Shown here piece after piece: positions 44,417 to 54,539 of a stretch of 64,000 nt of DNA (its first letter is position 1; each line of letters opens with the position of its first letter). Made by a program: the position numbers and the translations under genes. The stretch spans positions 1,496,501 through 1,560,500 of the forward strand of contig NZ_NPDX01000001.1 in the NCBI RefSeq assembly GCF_002811945.1, in the 5' to 3' direction. The DNA comes from Leptospira harrisiae. GTDB taxonomy: Bacteria; Spirochaetota; Leptospiria; Leptospirales; Leptospiraceae. Under the pieces are notes generated by a model that worked only from the letters and a program-made list of their open reading frames with translations, was not told the DNA's origin and did not search any database.

Positions 44417-44901
44417 GTTTTTACGATCAAATCCATTCCAAAATCATTCCTTTGGATCAAATTGAATCCAAAAGAAAGTCACTCGAAGGAAAACGAATTG
44501 TATTTACCAATGGATGTTTTGATATTTTGCACCCGGGCCATGTGAGTTACTTAGCGCAGGCTCGTGATTTAGGAGATTTACTTTGGATTGGGGTCAATGA
44601 GGATGCAAGTGTTAGGCGACTAAAAGGTGAGACTCGACCCATCAATTCTTGTGAAGACCGAATGACCGTCCTTGCCGGTCTTTCTTCTGTGGACTTTGTT
44701 TCCTCATTTGCTGAAGATACCCCGCTTGAAATTTTGAAAAAAGTAAAACCTTCGGTCCATTCCAAAGGGGGAGACTACCAAGTGGAAACCCTGCCGGAAT
44801 ACCAAATTTTAAAAGAGATGGGAGCGGATATTCAAATTTTACCTTTTGTTCAAGGAAAATCCACAACGAAGATTTTAGAAAAAGCCAAATCTCCTTCCTA
44901 A
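44413..44901 (+). CDS. rfaE2: D-beta-D-heptose 1-phosphate adenylyltransferase
   Basis: The protein has 162 residues: the nucleotidyltransferase half of HldE. The cytidylyltransferase-like motif TNGCFDILHPGHVSYLAQA carries the HxGH residues, and VNEDASVRRLKGETRPI is the second family motif. It forms ADP-heptose for LPS core assembly. GmhB was not seen in this window. Its start overlaps the kinase stop codon. Confidence 0.95.
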   Translation: MSFYDQIHSKIIPLDQIESKRKSLEGKRIVFTNGCFDILHPGHVSYLAQARDLGDLLWIGVNEDASVRRLKGETRPINSCEDRMTVLAGLSSVDFVSSFAEDTPLEILKKVKPSVHSKGGDYQVETLPEYQILKEMGADIQILPFVQGKSTTKILEKAKSPS

Positions 44902-44913
44902 ACGTATTGATTT

Positions 44914-44962
44914 TGGACCCAAATCCCACCACTCTGTAAAAAACATTCTTTTTTGAGGTCCA
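44914..44962 (+). promoter_or_regulatory. Long-range pairing that would cover the pyrG ribosome-binding site
   Basis: TGGACC (44914-44919) is complementary to GGTCCA (44957-44962), which overlaps the GAGGTCC ribosome-binding site of pyrG. The 37-base loop makes this weak without folding data. Confidence 0.22.
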
Positions 44963-44964
44963 TT

Positions 44965-46587
44965 TTGTCCAAGACCAGATATATTTTTATTACCGGTGGC
45001 GTTTCCTCTTCTTTAGGAAAAGGGGTTACCGTTGCAGCTCTCGGTTGTTTGTTAGAAGCCAGGGGTTATACCGTCTCTTTACAAAAAATGGATCCCTATA
45101 TCAACATTGACCCAGGTACGATGAGTCCGTACCAACATGGGGAAGTATATGTAACCGAAGACGGTGCAGAAACAGATTTAGATTTAGGATATTACGAAAG
45201 ATTTACAAAATCCAAATTTTCTAGAAAAAATTCCGTGTCCACGGGCCAAATTTACCATGCGGTCATAGAAAGAGAAAGAAAAGGCGATTATTTAGGAAGA
45301 ACCGTACAAGTTGTACCGCATATCACCAATGAAATTCGAAATAGAATTTATAACCTAACACGCGATCAGGAGACAGATTTTGTAATTGTGGAAATTGGTG
45401 GAACCGTGGGTGACATTGAGTCCGTTCCTTTTCTAGAAGCCATCAGGCAAATGCGATACGAACATGGAGCAAACCAAGTATTGTTTTTGCACCTTACTCT
45501 TGTCCCAACCATTACTGCTGCTGGGGAAGCAAAAACAAAACCAACACAACATTCGGTAAAAGAACTCCTTGCGTTAGGTATCCAACCAGACATTTTAATT
45601 TGTCGAATCAACAAACCAATGTCAAAGGAGATGAAAAATAAAATTTCTCTTTTTTGTAACGTTAAAGAACAAAATGTAATCTCTGCTGTTGATATCACAA
45701 CTTCTATCTATGAAATTCCTTTAATGTATAGGGAAGACAAATTGGATGAAGTGGTCTTGAATGCTCTCGGAATGGATCTTCGTAAACTGAATTTTTCCCA
45801 ATGGGAAAATATGGTAAAACGGATTCGTAATACTAAAAAGACAGTAAAGGTAGCGTTAATTGGAAAGTATATATCCTTACAAGATGCCTATCGTTCCGTT
45901 TATGAATCATTGGCGCATGGTGGGATTGCCAATGACGTAGAAGTCAATGTCATCAAAATCAATCCAGAAGATATTGATTCTAAAAACATTAAAGAACATT
46001 TAAAAGGTGTACATGGAATTTTAGTTCCAGGTGGATTTGGGGAACGTGGAATTGAAGGCAAAATTGCCGCTATCCAATATGCAAGGACCAAACAAATTCC
46101 ATTTTTTGGAATTTGCCTTGGGATGCAGTGTGCAGTCATTGAATTTGCAAGAAATGTTCTTGGATATAAAGATGCTAACTCGACAGAGTTTAAACCCAAT
46201 GTAGAATATCCGGTGATATCTATGATAGAAGAACAAAAAGAAATCGAACGGATGGGTGGAACCATGCGACTTGGTGCTTATCCTTGTATTGTTAAAAAAG
46301 GAAGTCTTGCATTTTCAGAATACAAAGCTGAAAGAATTTCCGAACGTCATAGACACAGATTTGAATTCACTTTGAGATATAAAGATGATTTTGAGAAAAA
46401 AGGAATGAATCTTACCGGATTTTCACCTGATGGAAGTTTGGCGGAAATTGTAGAAGTGGCGAGTCATCCATGGTTTGTAGGAGTGCAGTTTCATCCTGAA
46501 TTTCAATCGAAACCGACTGACCCACATCCATTGTTTGCAGGTTTCATACGAGCTGCATCCAAACTAGCTAAAAAAACGGAGGATTAA
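44965..46587 (+). CDS. pyrG: CTP synthase
   Basis: The TTG at 44965 with GAGG upstream gives 540 residues starting MSKTRYIFITGG, as expected for PyrG; a TTG 12 bases earlier would lengthen it. The synthetase domain has GGVSSSLGKGVTVAALG and DPYINIDPGTMSPYQHGEV. The glutaminase domain has GFGERGIEGKI, FFGICLGMQCAV (Cys nucleophile) and VQFHPEFQSKP. It amidates UTP to CTP. It leads a run with kdsA and the lpt genes; CMP-Kdo synthesis needs CTP, which may explain the grouping. Confidence 0.97.
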   Translation: MSKTRYIFITGGVSSSLGKGVTVAALGCLLEARGYTVSLQKMDPYINIDPGTMSPYQHGEVYVTEDGAETDLDLGYYERFTKSKFSRKNSVSTGQIYHAVIERERKGDYLGRTVQVVPHITNEIRNRIYNLTRDQETDFVIVEIGGTVGDIESVPFLEAIRQMRYEHGANQVLFLHLTLVPTITAAGEAKTKPTQHSVKELLALGIQPDILICRINKPMSKEMKNKISLFCNVKEQNVISAVDITTSIYEIPLMYREDKLDEVVLNALGMDLRKLNFSQWENMVKRIRNTKKTVKVALIGKYISLQDAYRSVYESLAHGGIANDVEVNVIKINPEDIDSKNIKEHLKGVHGILVPGGFGERGIEGKIAAIQYARTKQIPFFGICLGMQCAVIEFARNVLGYKDANSTEFKPNVEYPVISMIEEQKEIERMGGTMRLGAYPCIVKKGSLAFSEYKAERISERHRHRFEFTLRYKDDFEKKGMNLTGFSPDGSLAEIVEVASHPWFVGVQFHPEFQSKPTDPHPLFAGFIRAASKLAKKTED

Positions 46588-46588
46588 G

Positions 46589-47434
46589 ATGTACGATTTA
46601 ATTGAAGAAAGAGAATTTTTCGGTAAAAAAATCGGGGGTCGTAATCCCTTCTTTTTGATTTCCGGTCCTTGTGTGATGGAAAACAAAGAATTACTCGATA
46701 GAGTTTGTGGAGAGATGAAAGCTATTTGCGATGATTTAGGGATTGTTTATATCTTTAAATCTTCTTTTGACAAAGCCAATCGTTCTTCGATCAATTCTTA
46801 CAGAGGACCTGGTTTGGAAGAAGGAAGGAAACTTCTGGATTTTATCAAAAACAAATACAATGTTCCTGTACTCACAGACATCCATGAAACCATCCAAGTC
46901 GATCCTTTAAAAGATACTGTTGATATCTTCCAAATTCCCGCATTCCTGAGTCGCCAGACCGATTTGATTGCAAAGGCAGCCGAAACTGGAAAATGGGTGA
47001 ATGTTAAAAAGGGCCAGTTTATGGCACCGGATGACACCCGTCATATCAAAACAAAAATCCAAGAGTCTGGATCTGAGAAGTATATGGTGACCGAAAGGGG
47101 AGCTAGTTTCGGATACGGAAATCTAGTCTTTGATTTACGTGGAATTCCGATGATGCACAAACATGGGATTCCGATTGTATTTGATGCCACTCACTCTGCA
47201 CAACTCCCTGGTGCTGCGGGAAACATCACTGGTGGGGTTCGCGAATTCATTCCTCATATGGTTCGTGGAGCAGTCTCTGTTGGAGTGGAAGGACTTTTTA
47301 TGGAAGTCCATCCTGATCCAGAAAAAGCGCTTTCAGATGCCACTACACAGTTTCCTTTAGCCAAAGCAAAAAATCTTTTAACCCAACTTTTGGAACTTGA
47401 TCGTTTGGTAAAAACCAAATTTTTAGAGGCCTAA
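46589..47434 (+). CDS. kdsA: 3-deoxy-8-phosphooctulonate (Kdo-8-P) synthase, metal-dependent type
   Basis: The 281-residue protein condenses phosphoenolpyruvate and arabinose-5-phosphate. Signatures are FKSSFDKANRSSINSYRGPG, IPAFLSRQTDLIAKAAE and DATHSAQLPGA. The SGPCVMEN segment carries the Cys that ligates metal in the metal-dependent class; the E. coli type has Asn at this place. It starts one base after pyrG. Confidence 0.96.
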   Translation: MYDLIEEREFFGKKIGGRNPFFLISGPCVMENKELLDRVCGEMKAICDDLGIVYIFKSSFDKANRSSINSYRGPGLEEGRKLLDFIKNKYNVPVLTDIHETIQVDPLKDTVDIFQIPAFLSRQTDLIAKAAETGKWVNVKKGQFMAPDDTRHIKTKIQESGSEKYMVTERGASFGYGNLVFDLRGIPMMHKHGIPIVFDATHSAQLPGAAGNITGGVREFIPHMVRGAVSVGVEGLFMEVHPDPEKALSDATTQFPLAKAKNLLTQLLELDRLVKTKFLEA

Positions 47435-47444
47435 AATACCTTTT

Positions 47445-47990
47445 ATGATGCGAAGGTTGAGCTTATTTTTTTATCTACTAGCTATTGTTAGCTGTAAAGA
47501 TAAGGAATACCTTCGCATTGAAGTAGAAAAAGAATCTGGTTCTATGATTTCTATGAGAAATTTTTCTCGATCCTCATATAAGGAATCTGGAGAACTAGAA
47601 TGGAAACTAAAAGGTGAAGAATCATATATTTTTCCAAAAGAAAATAAAACCATCATTTACGGTTTTGAATTCAAACAGTATGAAAAGGGAAATGCAACTT
47701 CTGCAATGACCGGAAACAGAGGCGAGATCAACCACTCAACAAAAACTGTTCTATTAAGTGGAAAGGTGCGACTTAAAACGAACGATGGAAAGTTCATAGA
47801 ATCAGAATCCTTAACTTATAATTTAGATGAAAAAACTTTATCGTCTGAAGATGACGTTTTGGTTTACTCCGATGGAACCACCATCCGAGGTAAGGGATTA
47901 AGGGCAGACAAAGGATTAAATAAGTTTACGATCATCCAGCCGAAGGCTGTGACTGTGGGCGGTAGTAACCCGCTTAAGGAAAAACAATGA
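47445..47990 (+). CDS. lptC: LPS export protein LptC
   Basis: The 181 residues have a membrane anchor (LSLFFYLLAIVSCKDK, possibly a lipobox at Cys17) and a periplasmic beta-jellyroll (KGEESYIFPKENKTIIY, ESESLTYNLDEKTLSSED). This is the typical LptC form with an N-terminal helix. It links the LptBFG transporter to LptA. The call is supported by the order lptC-lptA-lptB. Its end overlaps the next gene by 4 bp. Confidence 0.88.
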   Translation: MMRRLSLFFYLLAIVSCKDKEYLRIEVEKESGSMISMRNFSRSSYKESGELEWKLKGEESYIFPKENKTIIYGFEFKQYEKGNATSAMTGNRGEINHSTKTVLLSGKVRLKTNDGKFIESESLTYNLDEKTLSSEDDVLVYSDGTTIRGKGLRADKGLNKFTIIQPKAVTVGGSNPLKEKQ

Positions 47991-49324
47991 AAAAGATAAC
48001 TCTGATTTTCAGTTTTTCTTTTTCATTTCTGTCCGCGAATCCATCACCGATACCGGTGTTATACGGTTCTGAGAATTTTCTAAAAAAAGAAGATTCCATT
48101 CTTTCACCCGATAAGAAAAAAGAAAAAAAAGATAAGATCCCTGTTATTTGGGGTGGAAGTAGCCTTACTCAAGAAGAAAGGACCATTAATGGAATTCCAA
48201 TGAAGGTTTTTATTTTAGGTGGTGGCGCTTATATTATGCATAAAACCATCAAATTGAGTGCTCGTGAAATTGAAATCATAGGAGAAGATGCACTCATTGG
48301 AAATTTAAAAGGCCAAGTGGTTGTCGAAGATTTCCAAAACGGTGTCACTTTAACAGCTTCCAAGGGAATTTATAATAAAATAGGCGGGACAGTGAGTTTA
48401 GAAAATAACCCTGTCCTTCTGCAAAAAAAAGATGGGAAGGTAGTTAGAATCCAGTGCCAATCCATTATTCGATATTTAGAAGAAGCTAAAACAAATTTGG
48501 CGGGTAAGGTTGTTGTCACTTCGGACGAATTCCAAGTCTTTGGCGAAGATGCTGTATTTTCCGAAAAAGAAGATCGGATTGATTTGGCTGGAGAACCTTT
48601 TTTATTTTCTGAAAATCGATTTTTAATCGGACAAACACTTTCCTATTTTGTAAAAGAAGGAAACATACAATTGGATGGAGATGCGACCATCTACCAAGTT
48701 TCTTATGAGAATAAAAAAGACAAAGAAAAAGATACCACGACAAAAGAGCGTGTTGTGACTTTGTTTACAGGAAAAACTCTGAACCATAAAAATAAAGGAA
48801 AGGAAACCATGACATCTATGAGTGGGGATGCCTTTATGTATCGTAAGAGTTCTGAGTTTAGAGCCGATCTTTTGGAAAGCCGTCGAAATAATAAAGATAT
48901 CCGGGCTACCGGAAATGTAAGTTATCTGGATCGGGAAAATGCATACCGAATGGAAGGTGGTTTTCTCTCTTATGATAAAGATAAAGGATATTCGTATTTA
49001 ACTGAAAACCCCCAAATTCTTTTTTTGGACAAAAAGGAATTGAAAGAACGTGGGAAGTTAACAGCTGTTTTCCTAGAGAGATTTGATGAAAAATTCGAAA
49101 CTGTTGCCCGTGGTAATGTAGAAGTAGAAACACAAACTGCCACTGCTACCGGTGAATATGCAACTTATTTTGAAAAACGAGATGAATTAGTGTTAGAAGG
49201 AAATCCAACACTTGTAAAGGACAACACAAAGGTCTCTGTGGGAAAGATCATTCTTTTCCCTAAATCGGACAAAGCTTATCTGACAGATGGGCTTAAGGTA
49301 ATACCGAATGGCGAAAAAAAGTAA
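47987..49324 (+). CDS. lptA: OstA/LptA-family LPS transport protein, long form
   Basis: The 445-residue exported protein (signal [12 protein letters not shown]) is more than twice the length of E. coli LptA. It contains repeated OstA-like beta segments: [57 protein letters not shown] and [19 protein letters not shown]. An insertion of about 60 Lys/Glu/Thr-rich residues interrupts it ([14 protein letters not shown]). It should form the LPS bridge through the periplasm. It could alternatively be an LptD N-domain-like protein, but no barrel is present. Confidence 0.82.
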   Translation: MKKITLIFSFSFSFLSANPSPIPVLYGSENFLKKEDSILSPDKKKEKKDKIPVIWGGSSLTQEERTINGIPMKVFILGGGAYIMHKTIKLSAREIEIIGEDALIGNLKGQVVVEDFQNGVTLTASKGIYNKIGGTVSLENNPVLLQKKDGKVVRIQCQSIIRYLEEAKTNLAGKVVVTSDEFQVFGEDAVFSEKEDRIDLAGEPFLFSENRFLIGQTLSYFVKEGNIQLDGDATIYQVSYENKKDKEKDTTTKERVVTLFTGKTLNHKNKGKETMTSMSGDAFMYRKSSEFRADLLESRRNNKDIRATGNVSYLDRENAYRMEGGFLSYDKDKGYSYLTENPQILFLDKKELKERGKLTAVFLERFDEKFETVARGNVEVETQTATATGEYATYFEKRDELVLEGNPTLVKDNTKVSVGKIILFPKSDKAYLTDGLKVIPNGEKK

Positions 49325-50081
49325 AATTCAAACACAAAAACAAGAAATGGATCCGGATGTAAAAACATTTCGGATGGAAAATCTTGTTAAGATCTACAAT
49401 AAACGTAAGGTTGTAGATGGCGTAAGTTTTTATATTAGGAAAGGCGAAATTGTAGGTCTCCTTGGACCCAACGGTGCTGGAAAAACTACTAGTTTCTATA
49501 TGAGTGTTGGTTTTGTAACCCCAGACGAAGGCCATGTTTTTATAGATAACGAAGATTTAACAAAAGCTCCCATGCATATCAGAGCAAGAATGGGGGTCGG
49601 ATATTTAGCACAGGAAGCGAGTATTTTTCGTAAACTCACTGTTGCTGAAAACTTAGAAGCCATTTTAGAAACTATGAATCTTCCTGGTGATGAAATCATT
49701 CGGCGTAGAGACGAACTTCTTATGGAGTTACAGATCATGCGAGTCGCCAATCAAAAAGGATACACTTTGTCAGGTGGAGAAAGACGTCGTTGTGAAATTG
49801 CAAGGGCACTTGTAACAAATCCAGATTTTATTCTTTTGGATGAACCATTTGCAGGTGTGGATCCAATAGCGGTAAAGGACATTCAAAATGTCATTCAATC
49901 TTTAAAAGAACGTGGTCTAGGAATTTTGATCACTGACCACAACGTAAGAGAAACATTAAAAATTACAGATCGTGCATACATTATGTATAGCGGTCGAATA
50001 CTCATATCGGGTACTGCCGATGATTTAATCAGTGATCCAGAAACCAGAAGAATATATTTGGGTGAGGATTTTAAACTATAA
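49308..50081 (+). CDS. lptB: LPS export ABC transporter ATP-binding protein LptB
   Basis: The 257-residue ATPase has [19 protein letters not shown], the Q-loop [31 protein letters not shown] and [16 protein letters not shown], all characteristic of LptB. The first 20 residues are an extra Lys/Gln-rich extension. It powers LPS extraction with LptFG, which are not encoded in this window. It overlaps lptA by 17 bp and abuts rpoN. Confidence 0.95.
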   Translation: MAKKSKIQTQKQEMDPDVKTFRMENLVKIYNKRKVVDGVSFYIRKGEIVGLLGPNGAGKTTSFYMSVGFVTPDEGHVFIDNEDLTKAPMHIRARMGVGYLAQEASIFRKLTVAENLEAILETMNLPGDEIIRRRDELLMELQIMRVANQKGYTLSGGERRRCEIARALVTNPDFILLDEPFAGVDPIAVKDIQNVIQSLKERGLGILITDHNVRETLKITDRAYIMYSGRILISGTADDLISDPETRRIYLGEDFKL

Positions 50082-51503
50082 ATGAAACTCGGGGCTTCAC
50101 TTTCACAACGCCAAACGCAGAAATTAGTGATGACCCAGGACTTACGTCAGTCCATCGAATTGTTATCTTTGTCTACATTGGAACTTTCAGATAAAATTCA
50201 AAATGAACTTTTAGAAAATCCATTATTGGATGAAGTTGGGGTCGATGAAAAAACAAAGATGCCTGAGCTTTTTTCAATCGATGAAGTAAAACGTTTAGAA
50301 AAATTAAATCATGAAAAAAGTACAGATGTCAATTGGCAAGATTCTTATTCGTTAGAGGGCCCTCGGTCTTATGACACAGAAGCTAGTGATAGAAACCAAA
50401 AATACATTGAGTCTTCCACTCGAGGGGAAACCTTAGAGGAACATTTACTAAATCAACTAAGGCTCATTAAACTAACAAAATTAGAGTTTGAAATTGGTGA
50501 AGTTCTCATCAGTATGATCGACGATAAAGGTTTTATTACAGACGATTTATCTGTTGTTTCTAAGGAAATGGGTTATCCAGAATCAAAAGTACGGCGTGTT
50601 TTGCAAGTAATCAACGAACTAGATCCTATTGGGATTGGGGCAAAAGATATGCAAGAAACACTTCTCATTCAAGGGAAAATCCTTTTCCCTGATAATACTC
50701 TTTTACACCAATTGATTGGGGAATTTTTATCAGACTTGGAAAAAGTAGATTATAAAAAAATTGCCAAAAATTTAAGAATTACTGAAGAAGAAATTCTGAC
50801 TCTAGCTCGGTTAATCAAAAAATTAGAACCTTACCCTGCTACAACATACCAAGGAAGGAAAATAGACTACGTAGTGGCTGATGTGGTCGTGAAAGCAGTG
50901 GGAAACGAATTCAATATATTTATTAATGATGAATGGCTGCCTAAACTTTCAATCCAAGAAGAATACAGAGAACTTTTAAATCATAAACTTCCTCCGAAAG
51001 AAAAGGAATATTTTCAGACAAAATATAGTTCTGCCCAGTGGCTGATTCGTTCGATCCAACAAAGAAGACAAACCTTGCAACGTGTTGTGAGTTGCATCAT
51101 CGATTTTCAGGTAGATTTTTTTAGAGGTGGAATTGGTTTCATAAAACCTCTCACTTTAAAGGAAGTCGCTGAAAAATTAAATTTACATGAATCTACAATT
51201 TCTCGCATAACAACAAATAAGTACATACAAACGACTTGGGGAATATTTGAACTCAAATGGTTTTTTTCCTCTGGTGTGAAGTCCTCAGAAGGTGGAAAAG
51301 AAAGTTCCAAAAAGATTCATGAGATCATACGTAATTTGGTGAAAGACGAAGATGAAAACAATCCCTTATCAGACCAAGATATCGTAGAGCTAATGGAGAA
51401 AAAAGGTATTGAAATTGCTCGTAGAACAGTTGCAAAGTATAGAAAGGTCCTTAGAATCCTACCTTCCAACGAAAGAAAAAGGATCAGTTCTTTAAAGGGG
51501 TAA
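50082..51503 (+). CDS. rpoN: RNA polymerase sigma-54 factor
   Basis: The 473 residues contain the three RpoN regions. Region I is Gln/Leu-rich (QRQTQKLVMTQDLRQSIELL), the core-binding middle contains LLNQLRLIKLTKLEFEIG, and the C-terminus has a helix-turn-helix (LHESTISRITTNKYIQT) and a complete RpoN box ARRTVAKYRK. It directs transcription that requires ATP-driven activators. It starts immediately after the lptB stop codon and is followed by hprK, ptsH and ntrYX genes. Confidence 0.97.
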   Translation: MKLGASLSQRQTQKLVMTQDLRQSIELLSLSTLELSDKIQNELLENPLLDEVGVDEKTKMPELFSIDEVKRLEKLNHEKSTDVNWQDSYSLEGPRSYDTEASDRNQKYIESSTRGETLEEHLLNQLRLIKLTKLEFEIGEVLISMIDDKGFITDDLSVVSKEMGYPESKVRRVLQVINELDPIGIGAKDMQETLLIQGKILFPDNTLLHQLIGEFLSDLEKVDYKKIAKNLRITEEEILTLARLIKKLEPYPATTYQGRKIDYVVADVVVKAVGNEFNIFINDEWLPKLSIQEEYRELLNHKLPPKEKEYFQTKYSSAQWLIRSIQQRRQTLQRVVSCIIDFQVDFFRGGIGFIKPLTLKEVAEKLNLHESTISRITTNKYIQTTWGIFELKWFFSSGVKSSEGGKESSKKIHEIIRNLVKDEDENNPLSDQDIVELMEKKGIEIARRTVAKYRKVLRILPSNERKRISSLKG

Positions 51504-51507
51504 TCCA

Positions 51508-52476
51508 ATGCCAGTTCCAGGGATCACTGTTGATACTATTTTAAGGGATCATGAAGACCTTCAGTTGGTTTTAGTGACTGGTGAAGCTGGTTTATCCAAT
51601 CGGATTAATAATGCTGAAATCAATCGTCCTGGACTTTCGCTTACAGGATTTTTTGATTTTTTTGCCAATGATAGAATTCAGATCTTAGGAAAAGGAGAAT
51701 GGGCATATCTCAATTCTCTTTCTGAAGATAAACTTCAAGAAATTACAGAAAAGTTTTTTGAATTTCATTTGAACTGTATCATTTACACTCACGGAAATGA
51801 ACCCCAAGTTCCTTTTGTGGAGAGAGCTAGAACAAAAGGAATTCCACTTTTTAAAACAGAGATTGCAACTCACAGGTTCATTACTCTGATTTCACAAATT
51901 CTAGATCGTGCACTTGCTCCACGAACAATGCGCCATGGTGTTCTGATTGAAGTATTCGGAATAGGAACTTTGTTAACAGGTCGTTCTGGTGTTGGAAAAA
52001 GTGAAACCGCTTTGGAACTAATTGAACGTGGTCACAGGCTTGTGGCTGACGATATGGTAGAAATACGTCGCTTAAGTGAAAGTTATTTGATTGGCTCCTG
52101 CTCGGATCTTCTGCGCCATCATATGGAAATTCGAGGTTTGGGAATTTTAAACATCAAAGATTTGTTTGGCGTTGGTTCGGTGCGAGACCATAAGTTAATT
52201 GAATTAATTATCAATTTAAAAGAATGGGAAGAACAAACTTCTGGTGAATACGAAAGAACGGGAATTGAACAAAGTATGGAAGAAATCCTTGGGGTTTCGG
52301 TTCCGTATATAGAAATTCCTGTCAAACCGGGAAGGAATATACCTATAATCGTTGAAACAGCTGCTATGAACCAACGATTACGAAAAATGGGAAAAAATAG
52401 TGCAAAAGAATTTTCTAATAAATTAAATACATACATCCAACAGAGTTCCATTGAAACAAATCCAATTAAAGATTAG
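51508..52476 (+). CDS. hprK: HPr kinase/phosphorylase
   Basis: The 322-residue protein has the N-terminal regulatory domain (GEAGLSNRINNAEINRPGL) and the C-terminal kinase domain with Walker A GRSGVGKSETALELIERGH, then LVADDMVEI and EIRGLGILNI, with the K3-loop region VPVKPGRN-like segment IPVKPGRNIPII. It phosphorylates HPr on the regulatory Ser. The substrate gene follows with a 26-bp overlap. GGGGTAATCC provides a ribosome-binding region. Confidence 0.95.
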   Translation: MPVPGITVDTILRDHEDLQLVLVTGEAGLSNRINNAEINRPGLSLTGFFDFFANDRIQILGKGEWAYLNSLSEDKLQEITEKFFEFHLNCIIYTHGNEPQVPFVERARTKGIPLFKTEIATHRFITLISQILDRALAPRTMRHGVLIEVFGIGTLLTGRSGVGKSETALELIERGHRLVADDMVEIRRLSESYLIGSCSDLLRHHMEIRGLGILNIKDLFGVGSVRDHKLIELIINLKEWEEQTSGEYERTGIEQSMEEILGVSVPYIEIPVKPGRNIPIIVETAAMNQRLRKMGKNSAKEFSNKLNTYIQQSSIETNPIKD

Positions 52477-52726
52477 AGAAGATAGTAGCGGGTTACATGC
52501 AAGACCTGCATCATTGTTTGTAAAGATGGCTGCAAGTTTTCCTTGCGAAATTTTTGTAATTAAAGATGATATTGAAGTCAATGGAAAATCAATTATGGGC
52601 TTGATGATGTTGGCACTTGGACCCGGAACTGAGTTTTCTGTAAAAGCAGATGGCAAAGGAGAAGAGGAGGCATTGTTAGCGTTAGAAGCGTTGGTTGGTC
52701 GAAATTTTGAAGCCAATGCCAATTAG
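52451..52726 (+). CDS. ptsH: Phosphocarrier HPr
   Basis: The 91 residues are HPr: the catalytic His is at 16 in SSGLHARPASLFVKMA, and the HprK target Ser is at 47 in NGKSIMGLMML. Both phosphorylation sites are therefore kept. The start is TTG inside the hprK 3' end. No enzyme I or sugar EII gene is present nearby, so a regulatory rather than transport role is likely; this is inference. Confidence 0.93.
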   Translation: MKQIQLKIREDSSGLHARPASLFVKMAASFPCEIFVIKDDIEVNGKSIMGLMMLALGPGTEFSVKADGKGEEEALLALEALVGRNFEANAN

Positions 52727-54539
52727 ATTTTTCAAAATACTACCTAGGTTGTCCGACGAGAATCGATATTACTTAAGAGATATTTTTATCTTTTTTCTTA
52801 CCTTAGCTGTGTCTGTTGCTTTTTCTGAACTAGTTTTTTTTAGACAAGAAGAAGATATATCCTTTTTCTCAAAACTAGATACTTATGTTTTTATTCTCAT
52901 TCCATTTTTTATTTTATCCTTAATTCTAAGTTATGTTTATCGGAACCGGCGCAATAGAGAAACAGGGAAAATTAGAAGTTCGATTCGATACCGTCTAACT
53001 CTTGCTTTTTTGTTCGTTGCTCTTGTTCCTTCCTTACCAATTTTTATTCTATCTTCCAATTTGACGGGGAGGCTCATTGAGGGATTTTATCGAGTGGATA
53101 TTTCCAATGCACTTCGATCTGCAAATTTAATCATTCAAAATGAAGAAAAAGAAATAGAATCTGAATTTATTGATAAAGTTAGCATTTTGCGTTCTAGACT
53201 TTTTGGTGTAAAACCTGACGGATACATAGTGTTTCGTAAAAGTGTTGAAAATGGTTTATTTGAAAAAAATGAATATTATTTAGGTATTGTCGAGTCAGGA
53301 AAACTTAGTTTTGAATCTAAAGGTTTGTTCCGTGATATCAAAGGTTTAGATTTTGTAGACTCAAAGCAGAGTGGAATTTTTGTAAGCCGCCTGTATTTAA
53401 GTGACAAGTCGTATATCCTATGTAAGTTTTATTTGGATCAAGGGACACAGGTCTACGTTGGACAAAGAATACACAAAGGACTAGAAGCTGATGTTCAGAG
53501 TATAGTGAATGCAACTTCAACGTATGAAAAAGTAAGTCTTTGGAAAGAAAAAATTCCGTTCAGTGTAAGGATTACTATTGCATCATTTTCTTTTGCAATG
53601 TTTCTCATTGCCATTTTGTTTTCTTTTTTATTTGCGAGACGAATTTCTCGCCCTATCATTCATTTGGCTAACGCAACAAAGAAAGTATCGTTAGGTGAAT
53701 CTGACATACGTTTGGAAAAAACAGAAGAAGGCGAAATGGGAATTCTCATTGATAGTTTTAATCAAATGGTCAGTGACTTAAATGCAAAGTCAGAAGAACT
53801 TATGCATACTCAAAGAATTGCTGCTTGGAAAGAAGTGGCACAGCGAATGGCCCATGAAATTAAGAATCCACTGACTCCTATTCAACTTTCGGCACAAAGA
53901 ATCCAAAGAAAATTCCAAAATCCAAAATCCGAAAACTTAGAATCTGTAATATTTGATGCGACTGAAACCATCATTGGTCAAGTGCGGGTTCTTGAACATC
54001 TTGTGAAAGAGTTTAGTGAATTTGCAAGAATGCCTGTCCCTGTTCTCATCAATCAAAAACTAAATCCAATTTTAGAAGAAGCAGTGGCTCTTTTTAAAGA
54101 TACAACTGATATTGAATTTGAATTAAAATTTGCGGAAAATTTACCAGAAGTATTTCTCGATAAACGGTTGTTTTTGGGTGTCATTAATAACTTAATTAAA
54201 AATGCGGTTGAGGCTATCCAATCGGCAGAAAATTCTAAAGATGACATGGATATTTTGAGTTTAAGACGGAAAAAAATTCGTATCATGTCAAAATTGCAAA
54301 AAAAAGCACTACGCAAATCGATTGTGATCGAAATTGATGATTCGGGACCTGGTTTGAAACAGGAATGGAAAGAAAAAATTTTTGAACCTTATTTTTCGAC
54401 AAAGGAAAATCATGGATCGGGAATTGGACTTGCAATCGTCCAGAAGACCATTATTGATCATCATGGGCATATTTCTGTCGAAGATTCTAAGTTAGGTGGC
54501 TGTAAGTTTAGAATCGAACTTCCGCTGGATATTCATTAA
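52716..54539 (+). CDS. ntrY: NtrY-like sensor histidine kinase
   Basis: The ATG at 52716 gives 607 residues; an in-frame TTG 21 bases upstream is possible. The N-terminus has membrane helices (about residues 20-40, 52-75 and 90-112), an extracytoplasmic domain of about 160 residues, another helix near 285-310, a HAMP domain (FARRISRPIIHLANATKKVS), the phosphoacceptor MAHEIKNPLTPIQLSAQRI and an HATPase with NNLIKNAVEA and GSGIGLAIV. Its architecture matches NtrY. It overlaps the partner regulator by one base. Confidence 0.92.
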   Translation: MPIRFFKILPRLSDENRYYLRDIFIFFLTLAVSVAFSELVFFRQEEDISFFSKLDTYVFILIPFFILSLILSYVYRNRRNRETGKIRSSIRYRLTLAFLFVALVPSLPIFILSSNLTGRLIEGFYRVDISNALRSANLIIQNEEKEIESEFIDKVSILRSRLFGVKPDGYIVFRKSVENGLFEKNEYYLGIVESGKLSFESKGLFRDIKGLDFVDSKQSGIFVSRLYLSDKSYILCKFYLDQGTQVYVGQRIHKGLEADVQSIVNATSTYEKVSLWKEKIPFSVRITIASFSFAMFLIAILFSFLFARRISRPIIHLANATKKVSLGESDIRLEKTEEGEMGILIDSFNQMVSDLNAKSEELMHTQRIAAWKEVAQRMAHEIKNPLTPIQLSAQRIQRKFQNPKSENLESVIFDATETIIGQVRVLEHLVKEFSEFARMPVPVLINQKLNPILEEAVALFKDTTDIEFELKFAENLPEVFLDKRLFLGVINNLIKNAVEAIQSAENSKDDMDILSLRRKKIRIMSKLQKKALRKSIVIEIDDSGPGLKQEWKEKIFEPYFSTKENHGSGIGLAIVQKTIIDHHGHISVEDSKLGGCKFRIELPLDIH